From contig NZ_QYUL01000001.1 in NCBI RefSeq assembly GCF_003590795.1, positions 389,001 through 453,000 of the forward strand: a DNA stretch of 64,000 bases. Direction: 5' to 3'. The first letter of the stretch is position 1. The number at the start of each line of letters is the position of its first letter. This document shows, piece by piece, positions 1 to 6,909 of the stretch. Origin of the DNA: Azospirillum cavernae (GTDB lineage Bacteria; Pseudomonadota; Alphaproteobacteria; Azospirillales; Azospirillaceae). The position numbers and the translations under genes were made by a program. Below the pieces are notes generated by a model. The model was not told the origin of the DNA, searched no databases, and saw only the letters and a list, made by a program, of their open reading frames with translations.

Positions 1-885
1 GGGCGCAGCGCCAACACGGTGAAGGCCTATCAACGCGACCATGAGGATTTTCGGTCCTTTCTGGCCCGGCAAGACGGGCTGGAGGGATGGTCCGACAGCG
101 CCGAGCGGGCGGCGCGCCTGCTGCTGACTCTGCCGCCGGGGGCGGCGAACGCCCTGGCGCTGGGCTATCGCAATGATCTGATCCGGCGGGGGCTGCGACC
201 GGCGACGGTCAACCGTCGGCTGGCGGCGTTGCGCTCTGTGGTGGCGCTGGGGAAAACGCTGGGGCTGACGGCCTGCTCGCTGGAGGTTGGGAATGTCGAG
301 GCCGCCGCCTACCGCGACACGCGCGGGCCGGGGCGGGACGGCGTGCGGGCGGTGATGGCCAAGGCCAGCGCGCGGGCCGACGCGAAAGGCGCGCGCGACG
401 TCGCCATCGTCCGGCTGTTGCACGATGTCGCCCTGCGGCGCGGCGAGGTGGTCTCGCTGGATCTGGAGCATTACGACGGCGCGACGGGCGCGCTGTTCAT
501 TCTGGGCAAGGGGCGGCGCGACCGCGAGGCGATCAGCCTGCCCGCCGTGACCCGGCGGGCGGTGGAGGCGTGGATCGCCGCGCGCGGGGATCGACCGGGG
601 CCGCTGTTCCACCGGCTCGACCAGGCCGGATCCGGCGAGGGGCGCCTGACCGGGGAAGCGGTGCGTCTGTTGGTGCGGGCGCTGGGCGAGGGGGTGGGCC
701 TGACGCTGCGCCCGCACGGGTTCCGCCACGCGGCGATCACGACGGCGCTGGACCGCAGCAACGGCAACGTGCGCGCGGTGCAGCGTTTTTCCCGGCATCG
801 CGACGTGCGGACGCTGCAAACCTACGACGACAACCGCGCCGATCTGGGCGGCCAGATGGCCGTTCTGGTGGTTGACGAGGATTGA
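1..885 (+). CDS. Tyrosine recombinase (phage integrase), N-terminus cut by window edge
   Basis: Site-specific recombinase expected to insert and excise the prophage. The reading frame is open to base 1 (it reads GRSANTVKAY before the first in-window start at 19), so the true start is upstream. The N-terminal part is a SAM-like core-binding domain. The catalytic domain shows the expected residues: Arg in ALRRGEV (near 436), the H-x-x-R box HGFR (715-726), a second His in SRHRD (near 796) and the nucleophile Tyr in LQTYDD (near 826). It is XerC/D-like in size. It is the first gene of the visible prophage and reads toward the structural genes. A tyrosine enzyme rather than a DDE transposase sets this element apart from true Mu-like phages, whose tail genes it carries. 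Confidence 0.9.
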   Translation, partial: GRSANTVKAYQRDHEDFRSFLARQDGLEGWSDSAERAARLLLTLPPGAANALALGYRNDLIRRGLRPATVNRRLAALRSVVALGKTLGLTACSLEVGNVEAAAYRDTRGPGRDGVRAVMAKASARADAKGARDVAIVRLLHDVALRRGEVVSLDLEHYDGATGALFILGKGRRDREAISLPAVTRRAVEAWIAARGDRPGPLFHRLDQAGSGEGRLTGEAVRLLVRALGEGVGLTLRPHGFRHAAITTALDRSNGNVRAVQRFSRHRDVRTLQTYDDNRADLGGQMAVLVVDED

Positions 886-923
886 GCCGAGCTTGCGAAA
901 ATGTGCGTTATCGCAAGCTGAAA

Positions 924-965
924 CGTTACACGGACGACCGGCGGACGTTACACGCGCGTTACACG
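924..965. repeat. Cluster of three CGTTACACG direct repeats
   Basis: Exact 9-mers CGTTACACG start at 924, 946 and 957, so the starts are 22 and 11 bases apart, two and one helical turns. An inverted variant (GGTGTAACG) lies at 1045-1053, just inside the next gene. The same 9-mer recurs in a second cluster at 3814-3930. The repeats fill the 120-base gap between the integrase and the DUF3164 gene, which suggests protein-binding sites on one face of the DNA (operator or packaging/replication site). The binding protein is not known. Confidence 0.7.
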
Positions 966-1005
966 CTCTGCCCGCGCATCACGAAAAACATCAAGGATTA
1001 CAACG

Positions 1006-1665
1006 ATGTCTCAGTCGGCTCCACAATTGGAAACCGTCAAGGTCGGTGTAACGCCGGAGGTGGCGCGCCCCGATTATTACGAGGACGCGCGGGGCCGGAT
1101 GATTCCGGCGCGGCTGGTGAAAGCGCAGGATCTTCTGGAAGACCAGTTGGTCCGCGATCTGCTGAATCAGGCGGATTCCCTGTCGGGATTGATCGCCGCG
1201 TTCAAATCGACGGTGTTCAGCGAGGTGGGCGCTTTCCTGGCGATTTTGACGGATCAGTACAAAGCGAAGCGCGGCGGCAAAAAAGGAAACATGACCTTCA
1301 CGAGCCTGGACGGAAAGCTCAAGGTGCAGGTTGCCGTCGCGGATCACATGACGTTCGGCCCGCAACTGCAAATCGCCAAGGGTTTGATTGACGAATGCAT
1401 CGGCGATTGGAGCCAGGGGGTGAACGCGAACATCCGCGTTCTGGTGGATCACGCCTTTTCCGTCGACAAAGAGGGGCAGGTGTCGCGGGAGAAAATCTTC
1501 GCGCTGCGTCGGGTCGACATCACGGATGATCGGTGGCGCCAGGCGATGGACGCGATTTCCGACAGCATCCGCGTCGAGGGGACCAAGACCTACGTCCGCT
1601 TTTACCGCCGTGATTCCCAAGAATCGCCATGGCGAGCGATCACGCTCGATCTGGCCAACGCCTGA
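1006..1665 (+). CDS. DUF3164 family phage protein
   Basis: 219 residues. I recognise it as the DUF3164 family, which is common in the early region of Mu-like phages and has no established biochemical role. Visible features are an N-terminal segment with PDYYEDARGR, a helical middle, a basic KAKRGGKKGN stretch, and a C-terminal part with the YVRFYRRD motif near the end. An AAGGA precedes the ATG. It stands alone between the integrase and a methyltransferase, without the MuA/MuB transposition genes that usually surround it. Its upstream gap holds the CGTTACACG repeats. The family call is from the sequence pattern. Function is unknown. Confidence 0.75.
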   Translation: MSQSAPQLETVKVGVTPEVARPDYYEDARGRMIPARLVKAQDLLEDQLVRDLLNQADSLSGLIAAFKSTVFSEVGAFLAILTDQYKAKRGGKKGNMTFTSLDGKLKVQVAVADHMTFGPQLQIAKGLIDECIGDWSQGVNANIRVLVDHAFSVDKEGQVSREKIFALRRVDITDDRWRQAMDAISDSIRVEGTKTYVRFYRRDSQESPWRAITLDLANA

Positions 1666-1709
1666 TCCGCGTCGGCGGATCGCCGGGCGCGCAAACTGGG
1701 ATTATCTCC

Positions 1710-2501
1710 ATGCTTCACACTGTGACCGTCGGCGCGGCGACGCTGATGCTGGGCGACTGCATCGAACGGATGCGGGAGCTGGACGACGCTTCCGTCTCGC
1801 TGGTTCTGACCGACGTGCCTTATTCCAGCGGCGCCACCCGCGAGGCGGGCAAGACGGCCTTCAGCAAGACCATGACCCGCTCGACCAAGGGCGATCCGGC
1901 CCAGTGGTTCGGGTCGGACAGTCTCAGCACGCGGGGCTTCCTGCATCTGCTGCGGGGCTGCGCGCTGGAATGGCGGCGCGTGCTGAAGCCCGGCGGCCAC
2001 GCCCTGTGCTTCATCGATTGGCGGATGGGCGACCATTTGGCCGACGCGGTGGATCCTGGCGCGCCAGACGATCTGTGGCTGCGCGGGGCCGCCGGGGACG
2101 CGATGGAGAGCGCCGATCTGCGTCGGGTCGGGCTGTTGGTGTGGGACAAAACCTATTTCGGGATGGGGACGCATTTCCGGCTTCAGCACGAGCTGATCCA
2201 CCATTTCAGCAAGGGCAAGGGCGACCCGCCGCTGCGCCGCGACATGGCCAACATCCTGCGTCATCCGCCGGTGCGGAAGGGGCTGCATCCGACGGAGAAG
2301 CCGGTGGGGCTGCTGACCGACCTGATCGGCACGCTGTGCCCGGTTGGCGAGACCGTTCTGGACTGCTTCGCGGGCAGCGCCTCGACCGGGGAGGCGGCGC
2401 TGTCGAGTGGCCGCCGCTTCATCGGCGTCGAGCGGGACGAGCGCTATTTCGAGGCGGGTTGGAAGCGACTGGCCGGGCTGGTCAAGGAGAATGCGGCATG
2501 A
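1710..2501 (+). CDS. DNA methyltransferase (N4/N6 type), phage-borne
   Basis: Predicted S-adenosylmethionine-dependent DNA amino-methyltransferase, 263 residues from the ATG at 1710. An in-frame start at 1629 exists, but it would overlap the DUF3164 gene. The catalytic motif IV appears as TDVPYSS instead of the usual DPPY. The cofactor motif I near the C-terminus reads DCFAGSAST instead of the usual F-x-G-x-G. TEKPVGLL, typical of this family, precedes it. The motif order (IV before I) is that of the beta class. No partner endonuclease lies nearby, so it is probably an orphan phage enzyme that protects phage DNA or marks it for regulation. Its stop overlaps the next start as ATGA. The altered motifs leave activity uncertain. 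Confidence 0.8.
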   Translation: MLHTVTVGAATLMLGDCIERMRELDDASVSLVLTDVPYSSGATREAGKTAFSKTMTRSTKGDPAQWFGSDSLSTRGFLHLLRGCALEWRRVLKPGGHALCFIDWRMGDHLADAVDPGAPDDLWLRGAAGDAMESADLRRVGLLVWDKTYFGMGTHFRLQHELIHHFSKGKGDPPLRRDMANILRHPPVRKGLHPTEKPVGLLTDLIGTLCPVGETVLDCFAGSASTGEAALSSGRRFIGVERDERYFEAGWKRLAGLVKENAA

Positions 2502-2740
2502 CCATGCAACTGGATGACCTGGTGCACGGTCTCAACGGTCGGGCTACGGTCGATGGGGTGATCGTCGCTTTGTTCTCGACGATGGGGCTGTGGTTGGACG
2601 CGCTGCGCGGTCCAGCCCAGGAGCTGGCGTTTTGGGGCACCGTGGTTCTCGTCCTTGGGCGGTTGGTTCTGTTGGCCTTGGATTTTCGCGACCGCCACCG
2701 ACGGAACCGGCTGGCGGAATCGTTCACGGGTGAACGGTGA
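2498..2740 (+). CDS. Small two-helix membrane protein (holin-like candidate)
   Basis: 80 residues, starting at an ATGA overlap with the methyltransferase stop. Two hydrophobic segments (about residues 20-33 and 43-59) are followed by a very basic tail (RDRHRRNR). Size and topology resemble phage holins, but it sits at the left of the late region, far from the lysozyme and spanin genes, so this is only a possibility. Its last codons (ESFTGER) are written by a palindrome that recurs at 26943. I do not recognise a family. Confidence 0.55.
   Translation: MTMQLDDLVHGLNGRATVDGVIVALFSTMGLWLDALRGPAQELAFWGTVVLVLGRLVLLALDFRDRHRRNRLAESFTGER
2721..2736. repeat. 16-base palindrome CGTTCACGGGTGAACG, left copy
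   Basis: Two 7-base arms (CGTTCAC / GTGAACG) flank GG. The identical 16 bases recur at 26943-26958 near the other end of the prophage. Including flanks, 19 of 20 bases match (2717-2736 against 26939-26958). This copy lies at the end of the small membrane gene, 10 bases before the GTG of the next gene, a fitting place for an operator. Confidence 0.65.
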
Positions 2741-2746
2741 AGGGCT

Positions 2747-3454
2747 GTGTTTGACATCAATGTCCAAGCGGATCTGAAGCCGCTTCAGACAACGCTGAGC
2801 GATCTGGCCAAGAAGCAAATTCCCTTTGCCACCGCCCGCGCCTTGACCGCCGTGGCGAAGCGGGTCCAAGGGGCCGAAAAGGAGGCTCTGAGCGAAGTCT
2901 TCGACCGACCGACGCTGTTCACCCAGCGCTCAATCGGCGTGACGGCGGCGAAGAAGGCGGACTTGACGGCCACGGTCTTCGTCAAGGACATCGCGGCGCA
3001 GTATCTGGAACCCTTCGAGACGGGCGGTCAGCATCACCTGCCGCCTTCCAAGCGAGGCGGCACGCTGTTCAACCCGAAGGCGGTCGATCTGAACCAGTAC
3101 GGCAACCTGCCCAAGGGCAAGCTCCGCCGGTTGGCCGCCCGGCCCGACACCTTCGTCGGGACCATCAACTTCCGCTCTGGCCAGACGGTCAGCGGGGTCT
3201 GGCGGCGACCGAAGCGGGACTACCGGCGGGCGGACCCCAAGCGCGGCTATTGGCGCGATTACGGGACCAAGGGCAAGCTGCGGAAGGTGGACGGCGTGCT
3301 GACCGGGCTGAAGCTGCTGGTCCGGTTCGGCGACGCGCTGCCCGTCAAGCAGCGCCTGGGCTACAGAGAGCGGGCCAAGGACGTGGTGCGGGCCTCGCTG
3401 AAGGCCGAGTTCGACAAGGCCATGGGCGCGGCTCTGGCGACAGCAAGGAAGTGA
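2747..3454 (+). CDS. Phage virion/tail protein, minor tail protein Z-like
   Basis: 235 residues from a GTG start with a weak AAGG upstream. The N-terminal pattern (a helix with ARALTAVAKRVQGAEK, then FDRPTLFTQRSIGV and an extended TATVFVKD strand) resembles the prophage minor tail protein Z (GPZ) family. The rest is rich in Arg and Lys and includes KRGGTLFNPKAVDLNQYGN. Finding a tail-type gene upstream of the terminase is unusual, because the rest of the late region follows strict head-then-tail order. The family call is moderate. A role in tail completion is inference. Confidence 0.5.
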   Translation: MFDINVQADLKPLQTTLSDLAKKQIPFATARALTAVAKRVQGAEKEALSEVFDRPTLFTQRSIGVTAAKKADLTATVFVKDIAAQYLEPFETGGQHHLPPSKRGGTLFNPKAVDLNQYGNLPKGKLRRLAARPDTFVGTINFRSGQTVSGVWRRPKRDYRRADPKRGYWRDYGTKGKLRKVDGVLTGLKLLVRFGDALPVKQRLGYRERAKDVVRASLKAEFDKAMGAALATARK

Positions 3455-3466
3455 TGGAGAACAGCG

Positions 3467-3709
3467 ATGGCTGACCTGGACCTTCTCGACCGCGTCATCC
3501 GCTTGGCAGAGTTGGCCAACGAAGCTTCAGACGACGTGCGTGAGCAAATCGTGTTGACGCTGAAGTGGATCAACTGCCCGGTTCCGTTGACCGCTCGGCT
3601 GGGCGGCAACACCGAGGCGGCGCTGACCTTTGCCCGCGCTGCCCAGAAGGAGGGGGCGGTCGCCCGCTTCCTGCGTGATCCGCCGCCGCCTCCGATTTCC
3701 TTGGGGTGA
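3467..3709 (+). CDS. Small hypothetical phage protein
   Basis: 80 residues with an acidic helical N-terminus (DLLDRVIRLAELANEASDDV) and a proline-run tail (PPPPPISLG). GGAG lies at a good distance before the ATG and the gene starts 12 bases after the previous stop. I do not recognise it. The next 158 bases before the terminase small subunit hold an A-tract and repeated CGTTACACG motifs. Confidence 0.5.
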   Translation: MADLDLLDRVIRLAELANEASDDVREQIVLTLKWINCPVPLTARLGGNTEAALTFARAAQKEGAVARFLRDPPPPPISLG

Positions 3710-3813
3710 TGGGGCCGGAGGGGGCGCCCCCCTCAATGGGTCCTTCCCAAGGGGGTTGGCACACGCGGGCATTGCACACCGCAGGTTCTGGCTCTCGTTG
3801 AGCAAAAAAAACG

Positions 3814-3930
3814 CGTTACACGGTCCGTTACACGCTCCCGCAGGAGGGAAAAAGCGGAGCGAAATCAATGCACTCATCTGCGAAGCGTGTAACGCCCAGA
3901 TCGACCGGCGTTACACCGCCGCGTTACACG
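3814..3930. repeat. CGTTACACG repeat cluster spanning the start of the terminase small-subunit gene
   Basis: Exact CGTTACACG copies lie at 3814-3822, 3826-3834 and 3922-3930. There is one inverted exact copy at 3886-3894 and one single-mismatch copy (CGTTACACC) at 3909-3917. An A8 run (3804-3811) precedes the cluster. Half of it lies before, and half inside, the gene for a Nu1-like DNA-binding terminase subunit. This is where lambda cosB R-sites and several pac sites lie, so a packaging-initiation site is a reasonable inference. A transcription operator shared with 924-965 is the alternative. Confidence 0.65.
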
Positions 3931-4539
3931 CCCGCCGCGACGATCGGGAAAGCGGCCCTGGCGGAAGCGCTGGGCTGGACCCGGCCCAAGCTGGACCGGC
4001 GGCTGGAGTCCGACGCCCGCTTCCCGGTGGTGACGCGCGGCACGAAAGCCGGTGGTTGGGAGTTCGATCTGGCGGCGGTTCGGGCCTATCTGGATCCAGA
4101 GGCGCCTCCGGCTTCTCCTCCCCGATCCGCCCGGCCCCGACCGCCGCCATGTCGCCCGGCGCCGCCTCCGCCGAGCGACGATGTCGATGTCGACCTGGAG
4201 GAGATCGACGATGACCCGCCCCCGGCGCGTCGGCGCCCGCCCGCCCAGCACGCCGGTGAGAGCACGGCCAAGCAGCGCAAGGACGCCGCCCAGGCGGCGA
4301 TGCTGGAGGACAAGCTCCGCCTTTCTCGGGATGAGCTGGTGGAGGCGGAGGAGATGCGCACGGTGCTGGCCACCCTGCTGTCTCGCCTGTCCAAGGGGAT
4401 CGACGGCATCCCCGTCTTGATGGTCAAGCGGCTCGGCCTGGACGAGGACGCCCTGCCGGTGTTGCGGGAACTGGTCGACGATCTGCGCGGCCAAATGGTG
4501 ATCGACCTTCAAAAGGCGTTGCGGGATGACCGAACCTGA
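3868..4539 (+). CDS. Terminase small subunit, Nu1-like
   Basis: 223 residues. It is expected to bind the packaging start site and recruit the large subunit. Residues about 26-60 form a winged-helix-like DNA-binding segment (IGKAALAEALGW, then RPKLDRRLES and a FPVVTRG turn), as in Nu1 and DUF1441 proteins. A long Pro/Arg/Asp-rich linker (residues 72-135) follows. A helical C-terminal part (residues 136-223) would contact the large subunit. GGAG at 3856-3859 sets the ATG at 3868. The stop overlaps the terminase large-subunit start by 14 bases. CGTTACACG repeats lie across its start codon region. Confidence 0.75.
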   Translation: MHSSAKRVTPRSTGVTPPRYTPAATIGKAALAEALGWTRPKLDRRLESDARFPVVTRGTKAGGWEFDLAAVRAYLDPEAPPASPPRSARPRPPPCRPAPPPPSDDVDVDLEEIDDDPPPARRRPPAQHAGESTAKQRKDAAQAAMLEDKLRLSRDELVEAEEMRTVLATLLSRLSKGIDGIPVLMVKRLGLDEDALPVLRELVDDLRGQMVIDLQKALRDDRT

Positions 4540-6631
4540 GTTCGCGTCGGCTTGGGTCTTGGCCGAGGAGGCCCTGGCCGCCCTGAAGCCCCCAGAGCGT
4601 CGGACTGTGGCGGAGTTCGCCGAGATGCGGCGGGTGCTGGCCAACGAGGGCGGCGGCTTTGTCGGCAAATGGCGCAACGACCAGGTGCCCTACGTCGTCG
4701 AGCCGATGGAGTGCCTGACCTCGCTGGATCACCTGACCGTCGCCGTGATCGGGCCGGGCCAGAGCGCGAAGACCACCATCGCGGAGAATTGGCTGCTGCA
4801 CGCCGTCGCGTCGGACCCGGCCAACCTGCTTTGGTACATGCAGACCGACCAGGCGGTGGAGGCCTACGTCAAGTCGCGCATCAACCCGATGATCGAGGCG
4901 CATGAGGACCTGGCGTCCCGCCTTGGGACGCGGTCGGTCGACGACAGCCTGCACTTCAAGAATTTCCGCACCATGCGCGCGGAGTTCCTGCCTGCGACCA
5001 AGCGCAACCTGATCAACAAGTCCGCGCCGCGCATCGTCGCCGACGAGATCGACGCCTATGGCGAGATGGGCGACGTCAAGGCCCTGCTGGACATCCGCCG
5101 CCAGACCTTCGGTCGGCAGTCGATGATCCTGGCCGTGAGCCACCCCGACAAGGCCAAGGGCATGAATCCCGCCCGCGACTGGTCGGAGGGAATCATGGCC
5201 ATGTACGCCGACAGCGACCGGCGGGTCTGGTACTGGCGCTGTCCGCATTGCGGGGCCTGGTCGTCACCGGCGCCGATCGCGGCCCGCGTCATGGCGCTGG
5301 ACTACCCGGAGGAGGGCACGCTCGACGACATCGAGGCCGAAGCCCGCTTGCTGTGCCCGGTCAGCCAATGCCGGATCAGCGACGCGGAACGCCGTGGCAT
5401 GCTCGCCAGCGGTCGCTGGGTGGGGGACGGCCAAACCATCGCGGAGGACGGCGTCGTCACCGGCGAACGGGCGCGGCGCGCCACCGCCGGGTTCTGGATC
5501 ACCGGCACGATGTCGCCTTTCGTTTTGGGCGGCATCGGCGCGCTCGCCCGCGCCAAGGCCAAGGCGGAGCGCGAATTCGAGATGACCGGCGAAGACGAGA
5601 CGCTGCGCCAGGTCATCGTGAAGCAGTTCGGCATCCCCTACGCCCCGCCGCGCAGCGTCGGGCTTCTGCTGGGGACGGACATCGCCGACCGTTGCTCGAC
5701 CGATCTGCGCCTTGGCGCCGTGCCGGAAGGGGTCCGCTTCATCACCGCTTTCTGGGACGTCCAAATCGCGCATTTCGACATCCTGGTGCGGGGTTGGGGC
5801 GTGAAAGGGGAAAGCTGGGTGATCGACCGATTTCGGGTCGCTGGCGACCCGGCCACCAGCCCGGAGGATTGGGACCAGCTGGTGGAGGCGGTGGTGCTGA
5901 AGACCTACCCGCTGGCTGACGGCTCCGGTCGCCACATGGCGCTTCGCGCCGTCGGCTACGACTCCGGCGGCCAGCCCGGCGTGAGCCAGCAAGCCTATGA
6001 CGCCTGGACGCGGTGGCGGAAGCGCCAACTGGTGAAGCGGTTCGGCACGATCGCCGGGCGTGACGTCTATTCGGTCATCCCGACCAAAGGCAGCTCCGCG
6101 TTGATGGCGCCACGGTTGAGCGTGACCTACCCGGACACCTCGGCCCAAGCGAACAAGAAATTCGGCTCGAACGGCACGGTGCCCGTGGCGGTGTTCAACC
6201 CAAACACCTTCAAGGATGACCTGAACGGTCAGCTCCAAAAGGCGGATGACGGCCCCTGGTCGGTCCATTTCCCGGCGGCGTTGCGGGCGAAAGCGCCGCC
6301 GCACCCCTGGTTCGAGCAGCTGGTCGCCGAGATCCGGCTGCCGTCGGGCCGATGGGAGAAGCACAGCCGGTCAGCGCGCAACGAGGCCTTGGACACCATG
6401 GTCGGCAACCATGTCGTCGCGCACCTGCACGGCCTGAACCGCATCAATTGGGAGCGACCGCCGAGCTGGGCCGCGCCATGGGATGAAAATTCCCTGGTCT
6501 TCACCCCCGAGCAGGTGAAGGCCGCAGAGGTCGCTTCGGTCTTTTCGACCCTGGCGACCGTCGTTTCCGCCGTTGCGGGCGTTCCGCAACCGCCGTCGCC
6601 CCGGCGCAGCCTGTCCAGCCGCCTGGCCTGA
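4526..6631 (+). CDS. Terminase large subunit, GpA family
   Basis: 701 residues, the ATP-driven DNA-packaging motor and nuclease of the lambda GpA family. The Walker A is seen as GPGQSAKTT (near residue 77) and the Walker B with catalytic acid as VADEID (near residue 173). A zinc-ribbon-like CPHCG at about residue 241 pairs with a later CPVSQCR. The C-terminal nuclease part opens with FWDVQIAHFD (near residue 410), whose Asp residues fit the RNase H-like fold. The length is close to that of lambda GpA and the frame is intact. It overlaps the small-subunit gene and precedes the gpW gene. Confidence 0.95.
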   Translation: MTEPEFASAWVLAEEALAALKPPERRTVAEFAEMRRVLANEGGGFVGKWRNDQVPYVVEPMECLTSLDHLTVAVIGPGQSAKTTIAENWLLHAVASDPANLLWYMQTDQAVEAYVKSRINPMIEAHEDLASRLGTRSVDDSLHFKNFRTMRAEFLPATKRNLINKSAPRIVADEIDAYGEMGDVKALLDIRRQTFGRQSMILAVSHPDKAKGMNPARDWSEGIMAMYADSDRRVWYWRCPHCGAWSSPAPIAARVMALDYPEEGTLDDIEAEARLLCPVSQCRISDAERRGMLASGRWVGDGQTIAEDGVVTGERARRATAGFWITGTMSPFVLGGIGALARAKAKAEREFEMTGEDETLRQVIVKQFGIPYAPPRSVGLLLGTDIADRCSTDLRLGAVPEGVRFITAFWDVQIAHFDILVRGWGVKGESWVIDRFRVAGDPATSPEDWDQLVEAVVLKTYPLADGSGRHMALRAVGYDSGGQPGVSQQAYDAWTRWRKRQLVKRFGTIAGRDVYSVIPTKGSSALMAPRLSVTYPDTSAQANKKFGSNGTVPVAVFNPNTFKDDLNGQLQKADDGPWSVHFPAALRAKAPPHPWFEQLVAEIRLPSGRWEKHSRSARNEALDTMVGNHVVAHLHGLNRINWERPPSWAAPWDENSLVFTPEQVKAAEVASVFSTLATVVSAVAGVPQPPSPRRSLSSRLA

Positions 6632-6641
6632 AGGACCTGAC

Positions 6642-6902
6642 ATGATCGACACGTCCAGCGGCATCCTGGCCGGGATGACCGAGGCGCAATTGCGCGCCGC
6701 GCTCGCCACCGCGCAGAAGGCCTACATCGACCTCCAGATCGGTCAGAAAGTGGTCTCCGTCTCCTACGCGCAGGGCAACGGCTCCCGCTCGATCACCTAT
6801 CAGCCGACCGATCTGCCGCAGATCACGGCGCTGATCCAGGCGATCCAGCGTCAGCTTGGCATCGGCTCCAGTCGTCGAGCCGTCAGCTTCCTCTATCGGT
6901 AA
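6642..6902 (+). CDS. gpW-like head-tail joining protein
   Basis: 86 residues, matching the lambda gpW family in size and pattern. It has a first helix (TEAQLRAALATAQKAYIDLQ), a beta hairpin (KVVSVSYAQGNGSRSITYQ) and a second helix (DLPQITALIQAIQRQLG). gpW joins the filled head and stabilises packaged DNA. The start at 6642 is chosen because upstream codons would run through the terminase end. It is followed within 8 bases by the portal gene, as in lambda. Confidence 0.85.
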   Translation: MIDTSSGILAGMTEAQLRAALATAQKAYIDLQIGQKVVSVSYAQGNGSRSITYQPTDLPQITALIQAIQRQLGIGSSRRAVSFLYR

Positions 6903-6909
6903 GGCCGCC

